Assembly: GCA_016182965.1 (NCBI GenBank)
Contig: JACPFM010000002.1
Location: 1 to 64,000, forward strand
Source: Deltaproteobacteria bacterium
Lineage (GTDB): Bacteria; Myxococcota_A; Polyangia; Polyangiales; JADJMO01
Length of the DNA stretch: 64,000 bases
Direction of reading: 5' to 3'
Position numbers and translations under genes: made by a program
Notes under the pieces: generated by a model
Told to the model about the DNA's origin: nothing
The model's database searches: none
The model's input: only the letters and a program-made list of their open reading frames with translations
Shown: positions 23,683 through 35,731 of the stretch, piece after piece
How the letters are laid out: every line of letters starts with the position of its first letter
Numbering within the stretch: position 1 is the first letter of the stretch

Positions 23683-23729
23683 CTGACGACTCACCGCGAG
23701 AATCGACGACCTCGCGGCCGCCCCGGCGA

Positions 23730-25550
<1,821 letters not shown>

Positions 25551-25562
25551 GCGCGGATCGCC

Positions 25563-25568
25563 AAGGTA
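25563..25568 (-). promoter_or_regulatory. Candidate extended -10 (TGA-TACCTT) for the dnaK paralogue
   Basis: TACCTT on the minus strand, preceded by TGA, 12 nt before the ATG at 25550. Confidence 0.4.
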
Positions 25569-25704
25569 TCAAGCGCCGCGGCGGATGTCGAAACCGACGT
25601 GCGCCCTCGGCCGAGGTGGGCTCGACCGCGACGCGGCCGTGCTGGCTGCCGCGTCGTCTCTGCGTGGGCGGACAGGGTCGAACCTTTGACCCAGTCGTGG
25701 CGTG

Positions 25705-26424
25705 TCAGCCGCGGACCCGGATGGCGAACGTGAGCTTGGCGACGTTCTTGAGGACGTTCGGGACCCGCTTGAACAGGTTGATCGACGGGGGGCGCTTCTC
25801 GATGACCCGCACCGGGATCTCCTTGATGCGGATGCCCCCGCGCTCGGCGCGGATGACGAACTCGCTGGCGAACACGTCCTTGTCGACGAGGCACGCCCGC
25901 ACCGTGTCGAGCAGCGCGCTGCGTCGGAACGCCTTCAGGCCGTGCGTGTCGGTGCCTCGGAACCCGAGGGTGACGCGGAGCAGGCCGTTGTAGAAGTGCG
26001 ACGCCGCGTGACGGATGAAGGGCCGGTCGTCCTGGGCTTCGCCGAGCAGCTTGCTCCCGATGACCAGGTCGGCCTCGCTCGTCTCGAGGACGGCGAGCGC
26101 CCGCGCGTGGAAGTCGACGTCGCAGAGGTCGATCTCCTCGCAGATGACGAAGGTGCCGCGGGCGCGGAGGATTCCCTCTTTGAGCGCCTTGCCGTAGTTC
26201 GGCTCGCCGAGGCTGAAGAAGGAGACCTCCGGGTACTTCGTGGAGAGCTCCTCGCCGATCTGCACCGTGCGGTCGCGGCTGCCGTTCTCGGCGACGATGA
26301 TCTCGTACGACCACCCGCGCTCGGCGAGGTGCTCGCGGAGCCCGGTGACCGCATCGAAGAGGATGGCCTCCTCGTTATAGACCGGGATGACGATGGAGAC
26401 GTGCGGCGAAGGTCCCGAAGCCAT
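25705..26424 (-). CDS. Family 2 glycosyltransferase, DPM1-like
   Basis: 239 aa, GT-A fold. SIVIPVYNEEAILFDAV is the nucleotide-binding start, EIIVAENGSRDRT the second strand, and the usual metal-binding DxD near residue 95 appears as EEIDLCDVDFHA. TDTHGLKAFRR and KEIPVRVIEKRPPS match dolichyl-/polyprenyl-phosphate sugar transferases. There is no membrane anchor. It lies 61 nt downstream of a UDP-galactopyranose-mutase-like gene on the same strand, suggesting a shared surface-glycan pathway. A TAGGGT box lies 12 nt upstream, so it may also have its own promoter. Confidence 0.87.
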   Translation of the reverse strand: MASGPSPHVSIVIPVYNEEAILFDAVTGLREHLAERGWSYEIIVAENGSRDRTVQIGEELSTKYPEVSFFSLGEPNYGKALKEGILRARGTFVICEEIDLCDVDFHARALAVLETSEADLVIGSKLLGEAQDDRPFIRHAASHFYNGLLRVTLGFRGTDTHGLKAFRRSALLDTVRACLVDKDVFASEFVIRAERGGIRIKEIPVRVIEKRPPSINLFKRVPNVLKNVAKLTFAIRVRG

Positions 26425-26436
26425 GGCGGGGCGGGA

Positions 26437-26442
26437 ACCCTA
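26437..26442 (-). promoter_or_regulatory. Candidate -10 (TAGGGT) for the GT2 gene
   Basis: TAGGGT on the minus strand, 12 nt before the ATG at 26424. Confidence 0.35.
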
Positions 26443-26485
26443 GCGGGCGCGGCGCAGGCTGTCGAGCGCGCGCCGAAGCAGGACT

Positions 26486-27760
<1,275 letters not shown>

Positions 27761-27936
27761 GGCGCCGACACTTAGGCCCTCGGAACGTCCGGCGCCAGCA
27801 GGGCGTGAAGCGCCGATCACACCCCCTCCTCCGGGCCCTCCTTTTTTGCCGCCCGGCCGCGGTCGCGCCACGATCGAGGGGCGGCGCACGGAACTTGCTG
27901 GGACAGCGCCGGATCGATCGGGCAGGAGGGCTTCGC

Positions 27937-28926
27937 ATGCGTAGCTTCGGATTCGCTTTGGGCGTGCTCGTAGTGGTCGTCGGCTGCTCGTCGAGCGACG
28001 GTGGGTCGCCCGCCTACACGGCGGACGAGGCCTGCACGCAGTTCGTCGACATGCTGTGCGCGAAGGTGCAGACCTGCGCGCCGACCTACCTGACGATGGG
28101 GTACGGCGACATCGCGACCTGCAAGACGCGCGTGATGCTCGAGTGCAAGGCGGGCCTCGCCGCGCCGAGCACCAGCCAGACGCCGAACGACATGGTCGCT
28201 TGCGTGAACGACGCGAAGACCGTGACGTGCTCCGCGCTCCTCGACAACAACCCCCCGGCGTCGTGCCTGGCGAAGCCCGGCGGCCTCGACGAGGGCAAGC
28301 CGTGCGCCACCGACTCCCAGTGCAAGACCGCCTTCTGCGCGATCGACGACGACAAGGAGGTCTGCGGCATCTGCGCGTCGAAGCCGGGCGAGGGCGGCAA
28401 GTGCAACCGCGGCAAGTGCGCGCAGGGCCTGAAGTGCGCGCGCAACGACACGTGCGCGAAGGCCGTCGCCGAGGGCGGCGCCTGCGATGACGCCAAGCCG
28501 TGCGCGGCGGGAACCTCTTGCTTCGCCGGCAAGTGCACCAAGGATCAGGCGACCGAAGGCGCCGTCTGCGATCCTGCGCTGAAGACCGCAGCGGGGTGCG
28601 ACGGCCTGCAGGGCTTCCTCTGCCTGCCCGGCGTCAACAAGTGCATGAAGGCGAAGGTCGCCAGCGTCGGCCAGGAGTGCGGCGCCGACATCGAGGCGGC
28701 CACCTTCACGGTCAAGAGCTTCACCATCTGCGAGAAGGGGGGCTACTGCAAGGGCGTCGACTTCGAGGCGAAGCCGCCGGTGTTCAAGGGGACCTGCGTG
28801 CAGGCCGCCGCCGACGGCGAGGCGTGCATCCCCGAGACCGATGGCTTCAAGGGCCCCGGCTGCCTCGAGCCGGCCGAGTGCGTCGCCAACGTCTGCCGCC
28901 TGCCCGACGCTTCTACCTGCAAGTAG
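27937..28926 (+). CDS. Cys-rich surface lipoprotein
   Basis: 329 aa, ATG at 27937 after a good GGAGG ribosome-binding site. Signal and lipobox [20 protein letters not shown]. About 30 Cys follow in short loops: [17 protein letters not shown], then [51 protein letters not shown] and so on. This is the common myxobacterial disulfide-knot arrangement seen after propeller or enzyme domains, here on its own. No catalytic residues are seen. It is divergent from the UGM-like gene (176 bp between starts). Confidence 0.8.
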   Translation: MRSFGFALGVLVVVVGCSSSDGGSPAYTADEACTQFVDMLCAKVQTCAPTYLTMGYGDIATCKTRVMLECKAGLAAPSTSQTPNDMVACVNDAKTVTCSALLDNNPPASCLAKPGGLDEGKPCATDSQCKTAFCAIDDDKEVCGICASKPGEGGKCNRGKCAQGLKCARNDTCAKAVAEGGACDDAKPCAAGTSCFAGKCTKDQATEGAVCDPALKTAAGCDGLQGFLCLPGVNKCMKAKVASVGQECGADIEAATFTVKSFTICEKGGYCKGVDFEAKPPVFKGTCVQAAADGEACIPETDGFKGPGCLEPAECVANVCRLPDASTCK

Positions 28927-29083
28927 CGGCGGCTCCGGTCGCGTCGCTCGCGCCGCGGGATGGCTCGCGGCGCGGCCGGGCCCGCGCCCGACCTCCGGCC
29001 AGGTTCCCTAATGCACCCGACCGCGCCAGCGGTCATGCTTGCCATCCGAGCCTTCCGCACGAGCTCAGGCACCGAGGAGCGCC

Positions 29084-29830
29084 ATGCGTCTTGCGTCCAT
29101 CCGCCGTCCGTCGATCACGTCCCTCGCTTCGCTCGCCCTGGCCGCGCTCGGCGCGTTCGGTGCGGCGTCGTGCCACATGGAGATGGACCGGGACTACGAC
29201 GTCGAGCCGCCGCCGCCGTACGATCCGTGCGGCGGCGGGCCGTGCTATCCGCCCTATCCGTACGACTCGGGGCCGGTCGACACGGGCGCGGACCTCGGCG
29301 CCGACACCGCGAACCCGGCGGACTGCCCGAAGACCGAGCCGGCGATCGGCTCGGCGTGCTCGACGAAGAGCACGTGCGCCTACGAGAACCTCTGCCCGCT
29401 GATCCCCATCGAGACGAACTACTACAGCTGCGACAGCGGCAAATGGTCGTTCGGCAGCAAGCTGCTCGACGGGCCGATCTCCTGCCCGAAAGACACGCCG
29501 CGCGACGGTCAGGCGTGCGGCTGCGCGATGTATCTGCCATCCAAGTGCAGCTACACCGCGGCGTGCGGCCTCGCCGACGCGGTGTGCGACGGCGCGACGC
29601 AGAAGTGGAGCGTGAAGTCGCCGACCTGCAGCGACGCGGGCGCGAGCGACGGGGCCGCGGGCGACGCGGCCCCGAGCGAGACGGGGGCCGCCGACGCCGC
29701 GACCGACGAGACGCCGCCGGTCGCCGACGCCGCCGAGGATGCCCCGCCCGCCGCCGACGCGGGCGGCGACGCGACGCCGCCCGCATCCGACGCGGAGACG
29801 CTCCCCGCGACCGACGCCTCCGCCGACTGA
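29084..29830 (+). CDS. Surface lipoprotein with Asp/Ala-rich C-terminal stalk
   Basis: 248 aa; ATG at 29084 after GAGGAG. Signal with an Arg start (MRLASIRRPSITSLASLALA) and lipobox GAASC. The mature N-terminus is Pro/Tyr-rich (EPPPPYDPCGGGPCYPPYPY). A Cys-rich domain (SACSTKSTCAYENLC, GQACGCAMYLPSKCSYTAAC) is followed by an acidic Ala/Asp/Pro tail ending LPATDASAD. The stalk is C-terminal here, the reverse of the propeller lipoprotein at 13639. It precedes the MYXO-CTERM-like gene by 79 nt on the same strand and may be co-expressed. Confidence 0.75.
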   Translation: MRLASIRRPSITSLASLALAALGAFGAASCHMEMDRDYDVEPPPPYDPCGGGPCYPPYPYDSGPVDTGADLGADTANPADCPKTEPAIGSACSTKSTCAYENLCPLIPIETNYYSCDSGKWSFGSKLLDGPISCPKDTPRDGQACGCAMYLPSKCSYTAACGLADAVCDGATQKWSVKSPTCSDAGASDGAAGDAAPSETGAADAATDETPPVADAAEDAPPAADAGGDATPPASDAETLPATDASAD

Positions 29831-29895
29831 CGCTGCGCCAGGTCAACACCGCGCCGTCGTGACCGCGTGACGCGCGGGCGGCGGCGCGACGGTGA

Positions 29896-29901
29896 TACCT
29901 T
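29896..29901 (+). promoter_or_regulatory. Candidate extended -10 (TGA-TACCTT) for the gene at 29910
   Basis: TACCTT, preceded by TGA, 8 nt before the ATG at 29910. Confidence 0.4.
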
Positions 29902-29909
29902 CTCGCCCC

Positions 29910-32519
29910 ATGCACCGCTTCGCCTTTCGCGATCTCGCGTTCGCCCTGAAGAACACCGCGATCGTCGTCGGGCTCCTCGCCGCGTCGAACGCGTGCGGCG
30001 GCGGCGGCTGCGGCGGCGGCTGCGCGGGATCGAGCGTCATCCCGGGCGGCTTCCCGAAGGAGCGGCGCGCCCAGAACGCCGCCGGCGTCCGCCTGACGAG
30101 GCCGGGGCTCGACTTCCTCCAGAAGCAGCTGCCCGCGATCGTGCGCACCGCGCTCGCCAGCTCCGCGCCCGGTGGCGTCATCACGTTCGAGATCCCCGAG
30201 TCGAGCGGGGAGATGGCCATCCTCAAGTACAAGCTCTGTTACGGCGGGCCGAAGCCGACCGAGAAGCCGCCGAAGTGCGAGGTCGAGATCGACGTCGGGA
30301 GCATCCACGACGTCAAGCTGGAGGCGATCACCCCGCACTCGCTGAAGATCACCGCGAAGGTCCCGATGCGCTTGCAGCGGCTCCCCATCGAGACGCGCGA
30401 TCTGCTCGGCAACTCGCCCGCGTACGCGTCGGCGACCGTCGGCGAAGGGACCTGCGACGACGTGAAGTACGTCCCGCTGCCGGTCACCGCCGACGTCTCG
30501 CTCGAGCAGGTCCCGGGCGATCCGCTCCATGCGGTGCGCGCCGGCTACACGAAGATCAACATCGACAGCAAGAAGTTCACCTTAGATCAGCAGAAGATCA
30601 AAGACAACTTCAAGTTCTGCGGCGGGTCCGCGATGGACGGGTTCCTCAACCTGTTCAAGGGCCTCATCGCCGACTCCATCGTCGGCTCCCTCGGCGACAA
30701 GCTCGCCGCGCCGCTCGCCGAGGCGACCTGCATGAAGGCGCAGGTGCTCCCCGACGGCACCGCGCAGTGCCCGACCGGCACCTTCGACCGGAAGGGCACC
30801 TGTCGCTACGTCGACAAGGACGACGGCGAGTGCGTGCCGATGCTGCTCGGCATGGAGTCGCGCTTCGACCTCGCCGGGCTGCTCGCCTCGGTGTCGCCGG
30901 GCAGCAGCGGCGGCCTCGATTTCCTGCTCGCTTCCGGCGGCGACATGAAGCCGGCGCCGGGCACCGGTCCCACCGTCAACGGCGTCACCCTCGGCATGCT
31001 CGGCGGCGCCGAGCCGCAGCCGATCAGCACCTGCGTGCCGCGCGCGGAGGGCGTCGTCCCGACGGGCATCGAGCTGCCCGATCTCCTCTCGGCCAACGAG
31101 GTCCCCGACTGGAAGGCGACCACGCCGGCGCACCTCGGCATCGGGCTCGCCGAGCGATACCTGAATCACGCGGCGCTCGGCGCCTACAACAGCGGCCTCT
31201 TGTGCATCGGCATCTCGAGCGAGCAGGTCGCGCAGCTCAACGGCGGGCTGTTCTCGCTGCTCTTGCCGTCGATCGAGGGGCTCGCCGATCGGTTCGAGCC
31301 GGGCGAGACGAAGCCGGCGATGGCGCTGGCCATCCGCCCGCAGAAGCCGCCGACGATCCGTGTCGGCGACAACACGCCCGATTTCTCGAGCCCGCTGCTG
31401 CAGCTTTCGATGCCCGACACGGATCTCGACTTCTACATGTGGTCGCACGATCGGTTCATCCGCCTGTTCACGGGGCGCATCGACGTCGGCGTCCCCATCA
31501 ACCTCGAGCCCGGCAAGGACGGCATCGCCCTCAAGTTCCCGGCGAAGACGCCGCTCAGCTTCAAGAACCCGCGGGTGAGCAACAACACGGTGCTCCTCGA
31601 GTCCGACGCCGAGGTCGGCAAGCTGGTCGAGAGCGTCGGGGGTCTCATCCCGGCGTCGACCTTCTCCAGCATCGCGCCGATCAAGCTCGACTCCGCGCTG
31701 GCGTCGTTCGGGCTGAAGCTGACCATCCCCGAGGGCGGCATCCGCAAGCTGGAGAAGAACGAGGACCGCTTCCTCGGCGTGTTCGGCTACCTCGAGGCGG
31801 CCGCCGCCGCGATCCCCACGACGAAGACGACCGCGCGTGTCGCAGAGGTCGTGGTCGATCCGAGGAACTTCGTGCTCGCCACGCTCGGCGACGCCCCGCC
31901 GCGCGTGACGGTGCACGCGAAGGCCGCCGAGGACGACGGCAGCCGAAAGGTCGAGTACGCCTATCGGGTCGATCGCGGCGTGTGGTCCACGTTCTTCCCC
32001 GAGCGCGACTTCGTGGTCACCTCGCCGTTCTTCGTGCTGCAGGGCAAGCACACCATCGAGGTGACCTCGCGCGTCTCGGGCGTGATCGAGAGCGAGGGCG
32101 AGCCGGTCTCGTTGCCGGTGCTCATCGACGTGCTGCCGCCGCGGGTGAAGGCGCAGAGCACGACCGCGGGGACGGTGAAGATCGTCGCCGCCGACATCGT
32201 CAGCGCCGCCGCCGACGTGAAGGTCGAGGCGAAGGTCGACGACGGCCCGTGGATCGACGTCCCCTTCGCGGCCGGCGCGCGCGTGCTGCGCGTGCCCTTC
32301 GAGGCGGCCGCGATCGCGGTGCGCGCGACCGACGAGGCGGGCAACGTGGCGACGACGACCGCGCCGCTGATCCGCGGCCGCGCCGACGCGACCGTCCCCG
32401 GCGGGAGCGGCTGCGGGTGCGGCGTGCCGGGGCGCACCGGATCGTCGGTGGCCGCCGCGGTGGCCGCCGCGCTGGCGCTGATCGCCGCGCGTCACCGCTC
32501 CGCTCGCCGGCCTCGCTGA
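29910..32519 (+). CDS. Large exported protein with MYXO-CTERM-like tail
   Basis: 869 aa from the ATG at 29910 (the GTG at 29892 would add six residues). Signal MHRFAFRDLAFALKNTAIVV leads to a lipobox-like ASNAC and a GGGGCGGGC run. The body has long alternating strands (HSLKITAKVPMRLQRLPIET, TRVAEVVVDPRNFVLATLGD) plus Ig-like repeats near the end (APPRVTVHAKA, GKHTIEVTSRVSG, AIAVRATDEAGN). The last ~35 residues are CGCGVPGRTG, a hydrophobic helix and ARHRSARRPR, the MYXO-CTERM plan. It probably sits at the outer membrane after C-terminal processing. Function unknown. Confidence 0.8.
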   Translation: MHRFAFRDLAFALKNTAIVVGLLAASNACGGGGCGGGCAGSSVIPGGFPKERRAQNAAGVRLTRPGLDFLQKQLPAIVRTALASSAPGGVITFEIPESSGEMAILKYKLCYGGPKPTEKPPKCEVEIDVGSIHDVKLEAITPHSLKITAKVPMRLQRLPIETRDLLGNSPAYASATVGEGTCDDVKYVPLPVTADVSLEQVPGDPLHAVRAGYTKINIDSKKFTLDQQKIKDNFKFCGGSAMDGFLNLFKGLIADSIVGSLGDKLAAPLAEATCMKAQVLPDGTAQCPTGTFDRKGTCRYVDKDDGECVPMLLGMESRFDLAGLLASVSPGSSGGLDFLLASGGDMKPAPGTGPTVNGVTLGMLGGAEPQPISTCVPRAEGVVPTGIELPDLLSANEVPDWKATTPAHLGIGLAERYLNHAALGAYNSGLLCIGISSEQVAQLNGGLFSLLLPSIEGLADRFEPGETKPAMALAIRPQKPPTIRVGDNTPDFSSPLLQLSMPDTDLDFYMWSHDRFIRLFTGRIDVGVPINLEPGKDGIALKFPAKTPLSFKNPRVSNNTVLLESDAEVGKLVESVGGLIPASTFSSIAPIKLDSALASFGLKLTIPEGGIRKLEKNEDRFLGVFGYLEAAAAAIPTTKTTARVAEVVVDPRNFVLATLGDAPPRVTVHAKAAEDDGSRKVEYAYRVDRGVWSTFFPERDFVVTSPFFVLQGKHTIEVTSRVSGVIESEGEPVSLPVLIDVLPPRVKAQSTTAGTVKIVAADIVSAAADVKVEAKVDDGPWIDVPFAAGARVLRVPFEAAAIAVRATDEAGNVATTTAPLIRGRADATVPGGSGCGCGVPGRTGSSVAAAVAAALALIAARHRSARRPR

Positions 32520-32585
32520 CGATCGCATTCCTTGGCGACGCCGCGGCGCTTGTTGTCGTGCGCGGCCTCCCGCACACTCGATCGC

Positions 32586-33620
32586 ATGAAGACGGCCTGG
32601 TGCGGCGTGCTCGCCTCCTGCGTCACGCTGACCTTCGTCGGCTGCGGCGGCGCCGCCGAGCCGGGCGACGACACGCCCATCGACTCGGGCGCCGCGGCGG
32701 TCGACGCGCCGGCCCCCGGTGAGACCGGCAGCGCCGAGACCGGCGCGAGCGACGTCGGTGTCGACGGTGCGATCGGCGAGGTCGGCGACGCGGCGCTCGT
32801 CCCCGGTCCCAAGCTGAAGTTCATGACCTTCAACATCCGGGTCGGCACCGCCGCCGACGGCCCGAACCACTGGGATCTCCGCAAGGGCCTCGTGTTCGAC
32901 GTGCTGAAGAACCACGACGCCGACGTGGTCGGCCTGCAGGAGGACCTCCGCTTCCAGCTCCTGGCCATCCAGGACGCGGTGCCCGGCTACAAGCGCGTCG
33001 GCGTCGGCGCGAAGGACGGCAAGAGCGACGGCGAGCACTGCGCCATCCTGTATCGGACCTCGACGCTGGCCCTGAAGGACTCCGGCACGTTCTGGCTGTC
33101 CGACAAGCCGCTGGTCCCCGGCTCGACGACCTGGGGCAATGACCTCCCTCGCGTGGTGACCTGGGCGCGCCTCGCCGTGCGCGAGACGGGCTACGACTTC
33201 TACCTCTACAACACGCACTTCGATCACATCTCGCAGAGCTCGCGCGAGAAGAGCGCGATGCTCGTCATGTCGACGATCGACAAGCAGCTGCCGAAGGCGC
33301 CGTTCCTGGTGATGGGCGATCTGAACGTGCAGGAAGACAACGTCGTCACCCGTTACTTCAAGGGCGCCGCGAAGATCGGCGGCGAGGCGAACCCGATCCC
33401 GCTGTTCGACACGTTCCGCGTCCTCCACCCCGACGATCCGAACGCCCGCACCGCGCACGGCTTCGGCGGCGCCATCAAGGGCGACAAGATCGACTACATC
33501 TACATGGCGACGAAGAACGTGCTGAGCGCGCAGATCGATCACTACAACGTCGACGGCCGCTACCCCTCCGATCACTACCCGGTGGTCGCGACGGTGAAGC
33601 TGCCACCGGCGCCGCCCTGA
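32586..33620 (+). CDS. Endonuclease/exonuclease/phosphatase-family lipoprotein
   Basis: 344 aa. Lipoprotein signal MKTAWCGVLASCVTLTFVGC, then an Asp/Ala/Pro/Glu stalk of ~50 residues. The catalytic domain has the EEP motifs in order: KFMTFNIRVG (Asn), VGLQEDL (metal-binding Glu), YNTHFDH, FLVMGDLNVQ (the Asp and Asn pair), KIDYIYM and the C-terminal SDHYPV (catalytic Asp-His). This family includes DNases, sphingomyelinases and inositol phosphatases; NTHFDH and MGDLNVQ fit a secreted phosphodiesterase. Substrate unknown; outer-membrane attachment is inferred from the lipobox. Confidence 0.87.
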   Translation: MKTAWCGVLASCVTLTFVGCGGAAEPGDDTPIDSGAAAVDAPAPGETGSAETGASDVGVDGAIGEVGDAALVPGPKLKFMTFNIRVGTAADGPNHWDLRKGLVFDVLKNHDADVVGLQEDLRFQLLAIQDAVPGYKRVGVGAKDGKSDGEHCAILYRTSTLALKDSGTFWLSDKPLVPGSTTWGNDLPRVVTWARLAVRETGYDFYLYNTHFDHISQSSREKSAMLVMSTIDKQLPKAPFLVMGDLNVQEDNVVTRYFKGAAKIGGEANPIPLFDTFRVLHPDDPNARTAHGFGGAIKGDKIDYIYMATKNVLSAQIDHYNVDGRYPSDHYPVVATVKLPPAPP

Positions 33621-33664
33621 TCGAGCGCTCGCCGCCGAGGAGCGCCTCGACCGCGTGCCTCGCG

Positions 33665-33670
33665 TACGCT
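33665..33670 (+). promoter_or_regulatory. Candidate -10 (TACGCT) for the lipoprotein at 33677
   Basis: TACGCT only 6 nt before the ATG at 33677; transcription would begin at about the start codon itself. Confidence 0.4.
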
Positions 33671-33676
33671 CACGTC

Positions 33677-34543
33677 ATGCGATGGGCCCTCCTCGCCTCG
33701 ATGATCGCGCTCGCGTGCCGGCGCGACGCGCCGGTCGACGTCCGCCCCGATCCGACGCCGCCGTCCCCTTCGCCCGCGCCGCCGTCGCCCGCGCCGAAGC
33801 CCGCTCCCGCGCACCGCGTCCGCGGCGATCTCGACGGGCGCTTCGGGCTGGCGAGCGACCGTGTCGTGGTCGGCGAGCCGATCGTCGTCGAGCTCGCGGC
33901 ACGGCCCACCAAGGCGCCGCTCACGGTGTTCGTCGGCGGCGACATGCGCAACGTCGCCAACTACCCGCTGCGCTTCGGCGTGCGCGCCTGGGACGCGAGC
34001 GGCGCCCTGGTGTGCGATCTCGTCGACAAGCCGCCGTTCCCGAGCTTCGGCGGGATGGGCAGCGATCGAGTGATCCCCGTCGGCGACACGTTCCGTGAGC
34101 GCGTGGTGCTGAACCCCGCGTGCCCCGCGCTCGCGACGCCGGGCTCCTACCGCGTGAGCGTGCACCGTCGCTTCACCACCATGGCGATGACGATCACCAA
34201 GCCCGGATCGCCGGTCCCGCTGTCGTGCGACGTCGTCCCGATCCACGAGGACCCGCTGCCGTCGTGGCTCGATCCCGGGTGCGCGAAGCTCCTCGCCGGC
34301 GCGCCCTCGGTGACGAGCGATCTCCGGATCAACGTCGCGCCTTACGACGCCAAGGCCGCGCGCGCCGCGACCGAGGCGCGGCTGCGCGAGGCGCCGACGG
34401 ACGAGATCCTGCGGCACCGCATCGAGCGTCACCTCTGCGGATTCGTCACGTGCTCCTGCCCCAAATCGCCGCTCTCGGCGGCCGATCTGGTCTCGGCGAT
34501 CCCGGCCGCGCCGGCGAAGACGTTCCCCGGCGCGTGCCCGTGA
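33677..34543 (+). CDS. Putative lipoprotein, unknown function
   Basis: 288 aa. Short signal with lipobox-like MIALAC, then a Pro/Ser/Ala linker (PTPPSPSPAPPSPAP). A strand-rich domain follows (VVVGEPIVVELAARPTKAPL, GSYRVSVHRRFTTMAMTITK), similar in layout to an Ig-like fold. The C-terminal part is helical with Cys (HLCGFVTCSC). I recognise no named family. A TACGCT box 6 nt before the ATG supports the start. It follows the EEP lipoprotein gene by 56 nt. Confidence 0.65.
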   Translation: MRWALLASMIALACRRDAPVDVRPDPTPPSPSPAPPSPAPKPAPAHRVRGDLDGRFGLASDRVVVGEPIVVELAARPTKAPLTVFVGGDMRNVANYPLRFGVRAWDASGALVCDLVDKPPFPSFGGMGSDRVIPVGDTFRERVVLNPACPALATPGSYRVSVHRRFTTMAMTITKPGSPVPLSCDVVPIHEDPLPSWLDPGCAKLLAGAPSVTSDLRINVAPYDAKAARAATEARLREAPTDEILRHRIERHLCGFVTCSCPKSPLSAADLVSAIPAAPAKTFPGACP

Positions 34544-34579
34544 TCGCCGCGCGGAGGCGCGGCGCCCGAGGGTGCCCGC

Positions 34580-35599
34580 TCAGGCCTTCGTTCCGACGAC
34601 GACCGCCTCCGCGCCTTCGGCGAACAGGTGCGTGCGCGGCGTCAGCCCCACGCTGCGCATCGCCTCCTCGATCTCGGCCGGGCGCAAGAAGTGGTTCCCC
34701 TGCACGTGCTCGCTGAGGTTCTGGAACGCCATCCCTCGTCGGCGGGGATCGCGCAGCGACGCGCGGTCCTCGGGCCAGGACGGCTCCCAGATCACCACCG
34801 CGCCGCCGGGCACCACCGCGTCGCGCAGGGTGGAGAACACCTTCTCGCGCCGATCCCACACGTGGTGGAGCGCGCGGTTCATCGCGACGAGCGAGACCGG
34901 CTCGTCGACCGTGAAATGGTGGATGTCGCCGGTGCGGAACGAGAGCCGATCGGCGAGGCCGGCGCGCTCCGCCTCGGCCTGCGCGTGCCGCACGTTCTCC
35001 TCGAAGCCGTCGAGGCCGACGCCGCGTACGTGCGGGTAGCGGGCGACCAGCTTGCGCAGGTACCAGCCGTTGCCGCACCCGAGATCGACGGCCACGCCGC
35101 CGCGCGCCTCGAGGTCGCGGTAGACCTCGAGCCACGGCACGATCTCGCGCTCGAACAGCCCCGCGAAGGAGGCCTCGAGCATCGGGCCGAACCAGGGCAG
35201 CACGGTCGCGCGCTCGGCGAGCACCGACTCGCCGGGGCGCTCGCCGGTCTTCATCAACCCGGCGGCGCGCTCGGCCATGTGCGCGCCGAGGACGGCTTGG
35301 ACGGCGAAGGGCATGAGGGTTCCCCGCGTCGACGGCCGGAACGCGTGGCCGAGGTCGGTGAGCTCGAAGCGATCGTCGCGCGCGTCGAGCAACCCGAACG
35401 CATAGGCGGCGTCGCAGAAGCGACGGACGTAACCCGCGTCGACGCCCGCGCGCGCCGCGAGCTCGTCGGCAGACGCCGACCCGTCGCGGGCGAGGGACTC
35501 GAAGAGATCGTTGGTGACGCCGATGTACGCGAGCTGCAGGGTCATCGCGCCCTGGGCGGCGGACATCACGGTCGAGCGGAGATCGTCGAGGGTCGGCAT
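34580..35599 (-). CDS. SAM-dependent methyltransferase with N-terminal winged helix
   Basis: 339 aa. The N-terminal ~85 residues form a dimerisation/wHTH region as in plant-type O-methyltransferases (AYIGVTNDLFESLARDGSAS, DELAARAGVDAGYVRRFCDA). The SAM domain has AVDLGCGNGWYLRKLVARYP (glycine motif I), VGLDGFEENV (ribose Asp), ALHHVWDRREKVFSTLRDAV and GGAVVIWEPSW. Substrate unknown; homologues methylate quinones, sterols or secondary metabolites. It is divergent from the AqpS-like channel gene. Confidence 0.83.
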   Translation of the reverse strand: MPTLDDLRSTVMSAAQGAMTLQLAYIGVTNDLFESLARDGSASADELAARAGVDAGYVRRFCDAAYAFGLLDARDDRFELTDLGHAFRPSTRGTLMPFAVQAVLGAHMAERAAGLMKTGERPGESVLAERATVLPWFGPMLEASFAGLFEREIVPWLEVYRDLEARGGVAVDLGCGNGWYLRKLVARYPHVRGVGLDGFEENVRHAQAEAERAGLADRLSFRTGDIHHFTVDEPVSLVAMNRALHHVWDRREKVFSTLRDAVVPGGAVVIWEPSWPEDRASLRDPRRRGMAFQNLSEHVQGNHFLRPAEIEEAMRSVGLTPRTHLFAEGAEAVVVGTKA

Positions 35600-35731
35600 G
35601 CACGCGAACGATGCCGCGGCGGCCCGGTCGGGTTCAAGCGGCGGAGGAGCGCGTCATGCGGGGTGACATTTCGTCCGTCGGCGGCGAACCCTACCGGCGC
35701 CATCGCCGGCTCCCACCTCGGCGGAGGTCGC

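Noticed and set aside
30582..33575. 997-residue minus-strand ORF
   Set aside because: It is antisense to two well-supported exported proteins and is Arg/Asp/Val-heavy without any domain; a shadow of GC-rich codon use.
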